A stretch of 64,000 bases of DNA from positions 41,807,981-41,871,980 of the forward strand of contig NC_088098.1 of NCBI RefSeq assembly GCF_036370855.1, read 5' to 3'. Shown here piece after piece: positions 37,601-50,400 of this stretch (the first letter of the stretch is position 1; each line of letters starts with the position of its first letter). Below the pieces are notes generated by a model. The model saw only the letters and a list, made by a program, of their open reading frames with translations. It was not told where the DNA came from and did no database searches. The position numbers and the translations under genes are program-made. Source of the stretch: Dromaius novaehollandiae. Taxonomy: Eukaryota > Chordata > Aves > Casuariiformes > Dromaiidae.

Positions 37601-40600
37601 TTCCATTTAGTAAAATGTAAGTAGATTTTGAAACAAACCCCACTATAAACAAGTTTTTAAAAAGATAAAAAATAGAAACATCCATTTATCCATTCAAAAA
37701 CAAGAATAAAGTGTTATTCTGCTAGCTGGATCATCCCCAGTATCATTAAGCTCTTCCTGAAAATCGTCATTTGCACATGTACATATATTACCTCATAACA
37801 GGTAAAATCAGTGAACAGTGTTTTTCTCTTTGTGTGTTTAGAAATTACTAATCTTTAACAGGGAATGATTTAAGTGACAGCATTAAGAGAAAACTGTTTA
37901 TTTTCCAAAAGAAATCAGCTTTTTTTTTCTTCTACAAAATCATTTTCTTGCTAGCCTGTAAATAAAACTAAAATAGAAATTCCTGTCACATTCAACAAAA
38001 GACAAACTGAAGCTAACTTAACTCTCCTCTCACTATAATTTACGTTATCTTAAAATTATAGTATCAAGAATTTCAACTTAGGACTAATTATTTGGTTTTG
38101 CCACTCCTGACTAGTGAGGACAGCTGTCATAGTTAGGACTATTGATGCTCTGTACACACATATACACACGTGTAAACAAAATAAAATAGGAATAACGCTT
38201 CTGGCTGAGTCACTTTCTGTCTTTCGATTTATTCTGTAGTAGTGACAAGAGTACTCCCTTCATACTATCCTTCCTCCACTCTTTGGATTGTCTGCCTACC
38301 TATCCTTTTCCCCTCTTAGAAGAGCTCTGATGAGTGTATTAAGTTTGCTGAAGCACAAAAATCATAGCATTAATTTTATTCTGTCCCAAATTTTTTACTT
38401 CTGACTTGCAAACATACAGAAATTCTTCACAGTAGAATTCCATGATACTAATGCTAGAAAAAAAGTGTCAGATTATAAGCAGTCAGTCCTTGTACTGTTA
38501 CATGCTTTTCCTCTATTTACACTAAGTGTGATACAGAAAACACATTAGACTACTCATTAAAAAAGAAAATTCAAGAGTACTTTTCCTTCTCCCATGAGAA
38601 AATGCTTAACTTGACTGGGTTCAAATACTGCTGGGTTCGTGTGTAAACTAGGTACCCTCTGCATCCTATATAATAAAATACTGAAAGTTCTCTCCCAAGT
38701 CTACTTTCCCCAAGTCTAATTCCCACATTTAGACTGGCAAAATATTATGACATGTCTATTATTTTGGATTAACAGTTTGATCAAGAACACTTCACTGCCC
38801 TAAGTAAAGGTCCTCCACACCCTCCTTTTCATTTGTTAAAAGTAAGAAGTTAAAATTCCTCCAAAACCAGGCATATAACAAAAGGATAGCTGCAGACATT
38901 ATTGCTTATCCTAGCAGAAAGAGTGTGCAATATGAAGAGAGCTTATCAAATCGTGAAAGGAAAGACAATGTAAAAATTCCTCCTAAAAAGTGGAATTAAA
39001 ACAAAACAAACTGAGATCCAATTGAAAGGTAAACTTCTAGACACTTATAGGACCAAAGAGCACATTACCAGCAGGTTGGTTCTTTTTTTGAAACATATTC
39101 ATGTACTACGTCCATATAGGAAAACTAAAATTAGTTAACAATATTGTTAGATTTAAGAAAATCTCAGTTTAAAAATAATCCAACTTCAAACAAACCAACC
39201 ACTCTTAGGACTACCTACTTTTAGGACTACCAACAACTCTTAGGACTACCACAAACTCTAATAAGAGACTAGGCGTCTTTGAAATTGTTTAGTTTGGCCT
39301 TATTTATTTTTCTCTTAAGTTAAGAAACCAAACCTGTCAGAGGACATGTAGCGGCAAACTTCTCTGTAGACTCAAGAGAACACTGCCTTAACTTACATGA
39401 AGGCTTTTATCTTTGTAGATTTAGTATTAAATGGTAAGGATCTGGCCACCAGTTACTGTTCTTACTGAACCCTATCCTTGAAGTCCAGTAGTAAAGGCAA
39501 TTTTCATATTATTTCTGTGGATCAACACCCTAACTATCATCAATTTTGCCTTCTGGTTCTGATGCAAACAGAAAAAAGCTGTATCTTTATATTTTTTAAC
39601 AATTAAAAAAAAACACTTACGGTCTAATGGCATTTTTTAAGCAAAGCAAATCACTATACTCAAATCCACGCAAAATGCAAAATCTAAAATATTTCTTTAA
39701 CAATGAAAACAATTATTTGTTTCTGCAGTTTTTTTTTTTAATAGAAACTTACTCTACTGCTTTATTAATTTTTTCTTCTGACAAAACTGAGTCATTTGTA
39801 GCCTTGCACTGTTTCTTAAGTCTCTCTTCTTCAGCTAGGTAGAGATGTTTCAAATGCTCTGGATATGTGTCGGTAAACTGAATATCCTGTTGTGTCCCAG
39901 CTTTTCTTTCCCTTTTCAGTAGTTTTCTGTATTCTCTTTGGATCTTTTGTTTCCTCTGAAATGCAAATCCTTGTCCTGAAAACATTGGAAAAAGGGAGTT
40001 AAATACATGAGCACTAAAGTAGTACCAAACACATTAAGTCAGGATCATTTCCCATTGATTTTCTTCCCCAAAGAGAGTATGCAGCTACTTTCGCTAATTT
40101 TAATAAGCATCAGCCAATAATTCAAGGAAGAACACTCGTATAAATCTGATCCCTACTGCAGCTGGTGCAGATTTGCTGAAAATTATCACCTGAATTCTTA
40201 AGAGAACATGCCATCGCTAACATACCAATTAATTTATACTAAACATTGTACACATTTGCTAATGCTTCTTCATGTCCAGTGAAAAGATGTATTAACATTT
40301 CACTTAATCTCCTGCTTTTGACAGCAACACATACAACATCAAAATAGATTTCTAAAGATGGACTAAAGACAACACTGATAGTACTGGCTGCTTAAGAAAT
40401 CTACAGCTGCAACATCATAGGAAAAAAGTGGCTCAACTATTAAATTATACTTTACTAACATGCCATTACATCTTTTCAGAAATATATTTTTATTCCTAGG
40501 TATCTTCTTTCTGTATCCGTCCAAGAAGAGCTTTCCTACAATTTAAAAAGTATGTTACATCATACAAGTATTTAAAAGAAACACCAGGTAATGGTGGTTT

Positions 40601-41090
40601 CAGGCTCACATACTATATAACGGCTAATAAGTAGCTATATAATGAGTATATTTTGCATATTGAGCATTTTTCCCTAATACCAAATAATTAAACTTCCTCG
40701 AGCATGAAGGTGACTATAGAAATTGTTGCCAAACAAACTTTTAGCACACTTGCTCAAATTACGACCTCTATCATTTTAATAATATTTTCCCGTTAACGTA
40801 AATATTTAACTTTTCCTTGTATCTTATCCAAGTTTGAAGCTTTCCATTTTCAACTATGGATTTCATAGATAGATCTTTTAGTAAAAGTATCGCAAACAAG
40901 TGAATCGCACAGCAAAAAGCTGTCCCCGGCTCCCCGCCGCCACCGAGCCCTCTAAGCCCCCGCGCTCACCCTCCTGGACGCTCCCCAAGGCGCCGCGGAG
41001 CGACACCGGCCTCCAGGGCCGCTTGTGGAGGGGACCGCGGGCCGCGCTCCCCGCCGGCGGGGCCGGCCTGCCCGGCCGCGCCGCCGCCAT
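34474..41090 (-). CDS. CCDC59: CCDC59 (TAP26, Fyv7/TAP26 family), complete, four coding exons
   Basis: Join 40970-41090, 39753-39975, 35867-35966 and 34474-34635, giving 201 residues with clean GT-AG junctions and matching phases. The family is nuclear. The human protein was described as a partner of thyroid transcription factor 1 (NKX2-1) that boosts surfactant-protein promoters. The yeast relative Fyv7 acts in rRNA processing. Visible hallmarks are a basic, proline/alanine-rich N-terminus, GQGFAF at 41-46, [15 protein letters not shown] at about 78-92, the lysine-rich KKKTSNQK near 125, a charged E/K/R coiled coil at about 131-175, and the conserved tail TKKGQPNLN near 180. It is about 40 residues shorter than the human form because the acidic repeat-like segment in the middle is missing. 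The start is set by homology and a good Kozak context (G at -3 and +4). It is transcribed away from METTL25 out of the shared CpG island. Confidence 0.95.
34636..35866 (-). other. CCDC59: CCDC59 intron 3
   Basis: 1.2-kb intron. I saw no further exon or named repeat in it. Confidence 0.85.
35867..35966 (-). CDS. CCDC59: CCDC59 coding exon 3
   Basis: Lies between the acceptor ATTATAG and the donor GAG|GTAAAT. Its 100 bases encode residues 115-148, a lysine-rich segment containing KKKTSNQK and the start of the E/K/R coiled coil. It is too short and internal to show as a start-to-stop frame. Confidence 0.93.
35967..39752 (-). other. CCDC59: CCDC59 intron 2
   Basis: 3.8-kb intron. It has a G-run followed by A-runs near 36930-36957 and a three-copy tandem repeat at 39201-39255. 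No other feature was recognised. Confidence 0.85.
39201..39255 (+). repeat. Three-copy approximately 18-21-bp tandem repeat
   Basis: The core TTAGGACTACC is repeated three times with ACTC/ACTT leaders, inside CCDC59 intron 2. Confidence 0.8.
39753..39975 (-). CDS. CCDC59: CCDC59 coding exon 2
   Basis: Follows the acceptor TTTTCAG and ends at the donor GA|GTAAGT. It encodes residues 41-115, including the family's best-conserved block [11 protein letters not shown]. Confidence 0.95.
39976..40969 (-). other. CCDC59: CCDC59 intron 1
   Basis: About 1-kb intron. Its 5' end (right side) is in the CpG island and the rest is AT-rich. No other feature was recognised. Confidence 0.85.
40970..41090 (-). 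CDS. CCDC59: CCDC59 coding exon 1
   Basis: Encodes residues 1-40 plus the first base of Gly41. It runs from ATG at 41090 to the donor GAGG|GTGAGC. Very GC-rich. Frame sense: the conserved stretch ends GSVQEG and joins exon 2 to give EGQGFAF. Confidence 0.92.
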
Positions 41091-41220
41091 CACCCGCCAC
41101 CGTCGCGCACCGAGACGTCACCAAGCCGCGCCACGGCCCCGCCTCGACTCGGCGCTCGACTCGCCCCCCTCTCCCTGGCGCGGCAGCCAGCAGGCGTCAC
41201 GAGCCGAGCGCCGCGCTGCC
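41091..41220. promoter_or_regulatory. CCDC59-METTL25 bidirectional promoter core
   Basis: Only 130 bp separate the two start codons. The gap has no TATA box. It contains a CRE half-site within GACGTCAC at 41114-41121 and an Sp1-type GC box (GCCCCGCC) at 41136-41143. Transcription start sites for both genes must lie in or next to this gap, so the 5' UTRs are short or overlap the partner's first exon. Confidence 0.85.
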
Positions 41221-41479
41221 ATGTCGCGTCCGCGCGGGGCCCTGCCGCCGCAGGTAGCGCCGGCGACTGCGGCCGCGGGGCTGCGGCGCGTGGCGCGGTT
41301 CCTGGCGCGCGCCCTGCCGCTGTGCCGCGCCCACGCCGTGGAGTTCTACACGCGCGGCCTCTGGGAGCGGCTCGTGGCCCTGCGCCCCGAGGCGGTGCTG
41401 GAGGTGCTGGGCGGGCCCGGGCCGCTGGCGCTGCAGCGCTCCCTGGCGGAGGCCGGCGGCGCCGCGGCGGCGCAGTGGG
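41221..41479 (+). CDS. METTL25: METTL25 coding exon 1
   Basis: ATG at 41221, donor GGG|GTGAGT. It encodes residues 1-86 plus one base. The N-terminal helical region contains RFLARALPL and HAVEFYT. GC-rich and alanine/arginine-biased compared with later exons. Confidence 0.9.
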
Positions 41480-44400
41480 GTGAGTCGGGGGCGGGGCGAG
41501 GGGGCGGGGGCGGGGCGAGGACCGGCGCCTCGCCGAGATGCCGGCGCCGCCATTTTCGGCGTTGTGGTGGTCGGCGGGGCGACGGTTTCTCAATGGTTAT
41601 CAGCGCCATTTTGGGGGGAGGGGAGAGGAATACTGTCCCTGCGTCGGGTCGCACCCATTTCACACCATTTCACTGAGCTGCTTTTTTATCCAGATCTTGG
41701 CCACCTGCCTTTCCACAGCCCTTTCCACGGTTGTTGTCCTATTAATCTGTCTTCGACTGAAGATGTTTCTGCTTTTTTGTGCGCCTCAGAGTGCTCATCT
41801 TCTTTTCCCGCTTAATAGGATAGATCTGGAACAGTCATGATTCAGGTTACATGCAGTTGCGGTGGGAGAAATTACATTTTAAGAAGCTCTCACGAGTGCT
41901 AGCTGTGGTGATTGTCACATTTTATACCTTGCCTCTCATTCAGTTACAATGCAGAAATGAAATGAAACTCATAACTGCCAGGCTCGTTTGCTCTAATTTC
42001 CAAAGAACGGAAATAAAATGGACTGGAAAGCCAGTATGAGTGGAAAGATGTAACAGTTAAAAGTCCTCCAAATGTTGAAACTGGAACTGTGGAGGACAGC
42101 TGGAAAAGGCTTAAATGCTGCTTTCCTATATATTTGCAATAATGAGTGTCTGGCAAGGAAGACAGCTGTTTTATTTCTGACAAGTGCTATTTAAGAAGCA
42201 CTTCATATTTTTTGTAGTTTTTGAGTAACTCAGGAGGAGGCCAACTGTGAAACTGTATTACTGAATTTACTGCACGCTAAGTAAAAGGGAAACATACCAG
42301 TAATATGCTTTGAGGCAGAGTACAGAAATGAAGATAAAGCATCTGAAAGGTATGTTGTTTGGGGAGCCTGAGTCCCAACAAGGAGATTTGTTTCAAAACT
42401 AGGGTAAAATCTTTGACAAAGGACTTTTCCGAGAAAAATAACCTGTATCGTGCCAAAACTTGTGGAACGTAGACAGCTCTTGCATAGCACTGAATGCTAT
42501 GTGAAATAACATGCGAGACAGGCACGTTGAATATAATGAAGGAGTTGGCAGAAAATAGCATGTGGAGCTGCATGCTTTTTGGCATAAAAGACAAACTGAG
42601 ATAATGAATTTGGAAAAACACTGAAGAACTGGAAATTGCTACATCACTTTGTAACATTTCTGGATCTAAACACCTTCAAAATATTAACTGTAAGGCTACA
42701 TTTTTTTCAAGGAAGGATTGTGGTATCTGCAAAAAAATCCAATTTATTTGTGCATGAAATAAATCAACATGAATTAACTTTGAGAGCCAGATGGAAACAA
42801 GGAAGATGATCCAGTCAACAAGCAAAAGGATTGGGCAGCAGCAGTTTCGGATGACTGCTGTAGTACTCTCATACCATGCTGTCACTCACATTTTTTGGGT
42901 GTGGCTGTGAGAACAGATTTACTTTGTATGCTCAAATTAGTAAGATGTTGTAGTCATGCATCCCACATACCTTACTCAGTATATGTGTAAAATGACATTT
43001 TGATTTCACATGGTAAAACCTTTGCTGCCTAAGAATTTGAGAAGTTGTACATTTATACATTTGCAAATGTATTATGTCCCCAAACTATTATGAAAAGATG
43101 AATGCATTGGAAAAAAATGTTCAGACACTCTTTCTAGAAATCTCTTCTAATAGGGGTCCCAAATGAAGTTAAAAGGAAACATTGGGTCCATTTGACAGAA
43201 CTGATTTTAAAATGTGAAGTTGTCAGTTCATATTCAGATAGCCCTGCAAATTAAAAAGGAAGGTTCTTGCAGATTGGCACAACACTGTTATTCTGTGCAG
43301 TATTTTTTATTACTATAGCGATTTTGACAAATAGATATGGTGAGCTTCAGTTTTTCCTAGAAATAAGCCTCAAATTTCAATTCTGTTTTATAGAATCGTA
43401 TGCAAGAGGATGATTGCATGTTCTATAGATCAACTTCAAAGATATTCACAGATAATCATTGGATAGTATTTCATTATAATGACCGCATAAAGAGAGGATT
43501 CCCTACAGAAAAAATTGCATACCCACTTTTAGATACAGAAAACTCCTGTATGTTTTTTATGCATCAGAAAGCTGACAATTGCCATGATTTATTTGCAAAT
43601 GTATGGACTGACTGCTTAAAATACATTAGATTTTATCTTGTGAACAACCAAAGCAGAAACACGTTGAGAAAACTGCCATTTTAAATATTCATAAACTGTA
43701 TTTAGTCAAAGAGCTGCTATTGTGTAGTTTGAAGTAATGCTTCAGATATCTTAATGTAATTGAGTTTTTCCTTTTAGTTGGCAAGCTAGGACAATTTAAA
43801 TTTGGTAGGAGTTTTATACAGATGATATGCCAGTCATCATATATGAGATCCTGATAGTTCTGTTAATGTTCTTCAATCAGATAACTGAATTCAAGGAAGT
43901 TATGTAATGTGAGTATTTAATTTTAGTGAGGTGAGATTTGTAAGGAGAGTTCATACATTTTATTAAGCCAGCTGTTGAAAAAGTTAAAGCAGACAAGCTT
44001 TGGGTTTATAAGCTTTTCATGAGTTCTAAAAAAGAAGTAGAAAAGTCCAAAATTCAGTAATCACTCATTAATGTAATAATATTATTAAGTACCAAGGTAA
44101 GTTGTGCATGTGCAATGTAGAGGGATCGGCAGGAGGTAAGGAGAAAGGAAGGCTGGGATGCTAAAAATTATGAACTCATTACATACGTTCTTTTGCACAT
44201 TAAAACAGTTTACTGAGTCCACAATTTTTAGTGTCCAGTAGAGTTTTGAATATTGGTTCTCAGGATCACATCCTGAAGAAATGTAATTGGTCTCCTTTGA
44301 GACTCAGGACTGAGAGGTTGCTTTTGTTTTGTGAAATCATTTTTCTCTGATAATGATTTTTCCTAATTGATTGTGTGAATTCATTGTAACAGTTCTTTTC

Positions 44401-47400
44401 ACATAAGTAATTTCCATGAGAGAACTGGAAGGAGGTTTGAGGTTTTGGGATGAGCACGAGGGGATCCGTGGATTTTGATTCTTTTGATCCTAGAATGGGG
44501 AGGGCTCATTCCAAGATGTTGTTTATTTCCCCAACTGAGAATCCTCGTTGGGTGGAAGCCCCAGATAAGGTACATAATACATATTCCTTACTGAGGGGCT
44601 CGACAAGTATATGAGATACTGCTTTTGCTATGTTTTGGATGATTGCTGGTGGTGTAGAAATGAGGTGCCTAGGTCAATGTCATTCTTGCCTTTAGTCATT
44701 GGATAGATATTAAGGATACTGCTATTAGAGTGTCCAAGAAGTTGATGTTGATGCAGTTTGAGGAAAGGTAATTACAGAGTTTGTGGTAGAAACTGATGAG
44801 AGAGCCCTAGCTTTCAGTCCAGATGTGTCTTAGGCGCAGGATAGTTACAGATACCTAAACCAAATATTTAACTCAAAGTAGCTTGTGTAGGTGTGGCATC
44901 TTTGTGTGCATATCTGTGCCCATTTTTTGAATTAACTTGCCTGCTGAGAATGAAGTTGTCCAGGATGAAGAGGAAGAGGATGGACTGGAAACATGTATGC
45001 GGGTCTAGACCTTACAGATAATTCCAATGGACTATAATGGTCCTGGTTTGAAATGATAGGCAAGTTTGATGCTTTTAAATAAACCTTTTTCCAGTATCTA
45101 TTTAAATACCCTGAATTGGAGACTTGGGGTTAACATTGGCGTAATGAATTTATTTCCAGTAAACAAAACTGATGAAATTAAAGCTTGTAATAGTGAAACA
45201 AGCATGGCTCAAGTATCAAAATAGGTCATGTTTAGAGACAACGTATATTTACCTAATTTTTTGATAATGCTTGCTTTCATTTTCACCTTTTGTACTAAAA
45301 AAATAGGAAGTTAATGTTTATGAAACCTGTAGGGTATTTCAGGTTGTTTTTTATTTTTCTGTTTATTTCTATTAATGCTCCTATAAAGTTTACAGTAAAA
45401 AGAATTCTATGCTGTTTAATATTACTGAAAAATTAGTAATCTTTTAGTCTACAAAGGCTTCTTGTAATCAACTGTTTTCCTAAATTTTGTTGTTATCCTG
45501 TTAAATAGAGGAAGAATGACAGTATTTCTTCTTACACCTGCAAGTATCTGATGTCACTATAATGACAGAAGGCATATTATTTTCCATTAGTGCTACAGAT
45601 CAGTACATTTGGAATATAAATATTAGTGGCAATTACTTAACATCTAGCCAGACATTTTGAAAAAATACTGCTTAGAAACCAAAATATTTTTTAGTGTAAG
45701 CATGGATATTTAGTAGGTATGTAATACACATGTATGAAAATGAAATTTACAAAAATCAAAGTTTATTCAGATCTGTTTCTCATTCATCTAATGTATGTTA
45801 AAGAAATGTTTTGTGATGTGATGACATTCCAGTGTATTTCCAAACTCCTTTATTTCATGTAATTATGTGCCATGAGAAAGAGAAATGGATTTGGGGAGGA
45901 TAGGTTTTTGTTTGATTTTTACTTTTTTTTGTCATACAAGATTGGCTAGTATATTTAAAAATGCGTGCCAATAACTAAAAAGATTATATGTTTCAGTGTT
46001 AGGTGCTCCAGCTTTATAAAATGCTAAAAAATACCCTTGCTGGACACGGAGGAAATAAAATTTGGAGATAAAAGAACATAAATGTATTTTAGAATGGGCT
46101 GTAATTTTCAGAAGTGTGTTATACTAAATTCTGTACTACTTGAAAGAGACCACAATATGTAGGAAATGGGAACACCAAGTTCTCATCAGGAAGATTAGAT
46201 TTCTTCTTCACCTGGCAACACTGCTGAACAGCTGGCAAAATATCCCTCTGCACCTCGAGACTTGATGTCTCATCTCTGTCACTCTCTCAATAATTATTGA
46301 CATATAGCCTTGATTGTTGAGTCTCTTCTTCAACTTTGTTCCCTTGTTTGACAGATTAGTGATTTGTCCCCACTGCATCAAACTAATTTTATGCATTTTG
46401 GGGGGCTCAGGCTGCATTCGTGTTGTGGACATGTATAAATTTCAGGGAACATTGCTCATTACCAGAAAATCTAAAATAAGTTAAATGAATGAACCTCCCT
46501 TTAAAAATAATACATGAACTGCAGTTTTTCTTCTATAGGAGTGTTTTTCTGTCAAGATAACCATGCATATAGCCATTGATATAAGTCTAGGGTTCATTTT
46601 TCTAGCAAGCAGTATGAATAAACATTCCATCTTTTTTTGGTATAAGCATTTTACACTGAAAGTGACAGATTTGGTTCTTTTAGAGAGTTTTATGGAAAAT
46701 AAAGCAAAAGTTGAAGTGATTTGTTTCTAAGGTTAGTTAAAGGTTAATCCTTTAAAAAAATTGAAGACCAGTCCCTAAAAACCTGCTATGCTAGTAAATC
46801 TGTGTGCAGATGTGTTGAGTATTGACACCTTTGTTACTTTTTAGTTGTATTTTCTGTATGTTGTATGTCATTTTGTCTTTCATAAGATATGACCAAAATG
46901 ATCTTTTTGTGTAGTGTGTATAAACTATGATGCTTCTTAGCCAAACTGACATGCTAAACTGAAATCTAATACTACTAGTGTTTTAAAGTTATTCTGAAAC
47001 AGTAAGATCAAAGATACTTTCACATATTTTTTATACCTTTCAGTGCTCCCACTGAATTTAGATTGCTGCTTTATTCTAGCTTGGCTGTCAGTGCTCCACT
47101 GTGTAGGTACTTGCCTCCTTTTGTGGGTGTTCAAACTTCGGAAGAAACAAAAAACCAATTCCTTACTTTCACAGAAGTGTTTGATTACCATATCCCATGA
47201 TATTATTCTCTTCTATTATTTACTCGATTAGAAGATATTGTCAGAAAGGAAGTTTATTTTTCTTCAGTCATTTTAAAAATGCACACATCTAATTTGTTGT
47301 CTTCTTGTAACTTACCGTATAGAGACATACTGAAAGACAAAATTACCCCTTCTCCCCAAAGACTTAGCAGTCTTTAAGTGGTTCAGTGTTCTTTTATTTC

Positions 47401-50400
47401 TGTTCTCTACTATGTTGCTTTCTCATCTGTCATGAAAGCTCATTAACTAAAAATTGCTGAATGTTCAGAAGGAAAAATAAAAAAAGTCATGTGTAGAAAA
47501 AGATGGCTCTATTTTTTGATTTAGTGGTAGAGAAGAGTAGAATAAGTGCCTTGTAGATACAGAAATAATAGTAATTCTGGTTAAAGTTTAGACAGTATTT
47601 ATTCTTACTTAGTCCTAAATTTTATTTGCCATACTCATGCCTTGGTAGTGTAATACTGTGAAAATAAACCTGTTGACATTGTTGGGGTTGTTTTCCATAG
47701 TCTAATGTAGTCATGCAAGAAAATTAAGAGTATCAGAGGTGAGGTCAGTAGAAACAGCTGCATCTCATACGGGTGGGTATTTGGAAAAGCTGCCATGCTG
47801 GTACGTACTTGCACAAAATTTACCCATGAGACGAGAGACAAATCAAGAGACATTTTGTAAATCTGTGTAACAGTTTGTTTTCTGGTCTAGAGGGCTAGTG
47901 TTTATTTATTTTTAAAGAATTGTAAGTTTTTAGAGATCTAAAAACTCTTATCAAAACTATGTAGAATTCAACAAATAGTTTTAGCTAAAATATGATGAAT
48001 TAGAAAATATATAGTAAATTAAAAATATAAAATATATAATTTGAAATCACTGTATTCCCAGAATTAGTAAATGGTTCATACCATTGTATATTTTACTTTA
48101 AAATAGGTCTTAAAACATTTTTAAAAAGGTAATTTTTCTAAAGAACTAAGTAATATCAAACTGAAATACTTCATTCTGATTGGTGATGAAAATTAATTTA
48201 ATTCTCCCAGTAGATTCACCAGTTACAGAGCAACTAGGAATATACATGAATGTCATGATTGTAAGTCAAGACATTTTATATGTTGAACAGCTGTATTTCT
48301 TAAAAAAATAATCAGCGTAGTAGTATATACTGTCAGATGGGGTGATTATGAAATGCATAATGAGCAAGTTTGTAAACAGAAGATAAGTGATAATTTTAAT
48401 AGAATGCTGGTTATACTAAAATACCTCTGCTAAAGTAATAGATTTTTCTACGTTTACACTAATTCAGCTAAGAGCAAAGTTTAAGCTAAATTCTGTAGGA
48501 GCAAAATAATGAATTTACACACTTAGGCAAAATAAATTGTTAATTCTGTCTCATGCTACTTTTTTATTACTTAATTGTTCTTAGTCCTGTTACAGGAATG
48601 TTAAGCTCTGTTGACAGAAATCTTTTCCTTCCCCTTTCCATACAGATGACTGCAGGCTTTCCAGTGTGTTCTGTGAGAACTCTAAGAAGCTTATCGATGT
48701 GCAGTCTTTTGCCCTGGCTGCTAAGTATTATTCTTTGTCAAACCTTGGACTGTGTACACCATTAGAAGAGATACTTGAAGCACTGGGAGGAGAAAGTCAA
48801 GAAAGAAATGGTATATTTACATTTAGATTTAGATTTGTATATATCCACTATAGTACCTGCAGTTCTGCTTGTTTTTTGTTAGATGAGTTTTTCATACTTC
48901 TCCCTTGAATTTTCTTTTATTCATGGATACTTTCTTCATTGCATTATTAGAAAATGGATTCTCTTGCTAAAATTCGAGCAAAGAGGGATCACAGCCCTCA
49001 ATGCCTGTAGACATTTCCTAGGATTCAGTCTTAAAGGGGATAAGATGGACAAGCAGGCATGTCATTATTTGACTTACAAATCAGATACCTACTTTCATTT
49101 CCTTTGGTTTTTTTTTCCTCCGTCAGCAGCAAGAATCATGATTGCATGATTGCTTAGTCTTGCTTTTTTAAAAGCCTCAGCCTAACATACTGAAGCCATA
49201 CCTCCAGAAGTGTTTTTTTGTTAAATCTTTTGTATGTACTTAGGCATTTAACTGAATATATGAGACTGTGATATCTCAAAGGAAGTTGATTTTATTCATT
49301 CTGTATTTCTGGGGACCAGTGTCAAGTATATATCTAAAAACTAGAGTCATTTCATTTGCTGTAGTTAAAGAAATTGAATGAAAACACTCTCAAGTTAGCA
49401 TCTTTACAGTAGAAGTCTTACCCCAGACTATATTTTTGTATCAGATGATAAACTGGCATTTCTACTTAAACTGCTGTCATTTTCACTGAAAATGTGCTCT
49501 TCAGTAAGACCTCAGCCATTATGGATTTGTTACTGTCTTTCAAACTTCTTATTGATTTTTCAGAGATAGACTCTGAGCAGCTCTCTGCCTTTGCTTTCTA
49601 ACGTGCTCTGTCTCTAGAATACATTAAAACTCTGCTGACCTTTCCTATGATAAGTGATAGCACTATTATACATTTTGGCCATTTCTCCCATTTTCTGCAG
49701 TGATCTTTTTCCAGTTTTGCAGTTTTCCATTTCTTCATAATTACCAAAATGCCACAGGTAAAACAGTCTGAACAGTCTGTTACTTACTGGTCTTACTGTA
49801 AGCTTCCTTTCTGGCTTCTTTCCTTCTGCTGTTCTTTCATCTGAAGCCTTTTTTCCTTGTGTTTGACAACTGTATGCAGCTTTCCTTTTACTTACCTTTT
49901 AGCTATTTTCATTTTTTCAATGCTCTAGTACACTGTGTTCTGCTTAATTTTCTGTAGTTCTGTAGTTTGTTATACCTGTACTTGAGTTCATACTTACATT
50001 AGCTTTCTTAGAGAAAAACATGATTCTTCTGTCTTTTGTCATGCAAAATGGAACATCTAAAATGAGACAGTTGCTGAATATTTTTTTCTCCATCTTGCAG
50101 GAATGCTACTTGGTTGAGTAACTGGGCCCTGGGATTGTGATGTAGTAATTTTAAATTGTACTTCATAGTAAAAATAGAAAGTGTTCCAAATGTTCTGTAT
50201 ATACCGTTGTATAATTTGAAAGCTGTATATTGAATTCACAGTAAGTAACAATTAAATTAACCCAGTGGAAGTTCCTGGTGATCACTTGGCAGAAGCAAAA
50301 TTCCTAATTTGGGGTTTATAATATGGAAGATGCCAAATAAAAGTTGTGATCTTTTAACTCTAAGCTTTTTAAGATATTTTGGACTTAATTCTCTTTTCAG

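Larger units (their letters stand above)
40915..41640. promoter_or_regulatory. CpG island covering both first exons
   Basis: GC content jumps and CpG dinucleotides become very frequent, with sharp edges against AT-rich flanks. The island spans CCDC59 exon 1, the intergenic gap, METTL25 exon 1 and the start of METTL25 intron 1. Such islands mark constitutive promoters in vertebrates. Open frames exist in nearly all six frames here only because stop codons are AT-rich. Confidence 0.9.
41480..48645 (+). other. METTL25: METTL25 intron 1
   Basis: 7.2-kb intron. The first 160 bases are in the CpG island. The rest is AT-rich and contains an unexplained 94-codon open frame at 43400-43684 and a Penelope-like element relic from about 43957. 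I recognised nothing else from 45.0 to 48.6 kb. Confidence 0.85.

Noticed and set aside
41090-41593. 167-, 152- and 118-codon frames in the CpG island other than the METTL25 and CCDC59 frames
   Set aside because: They are shadows of GC-rich sequence with alanine/arginine/proline-biased translations and no homology.
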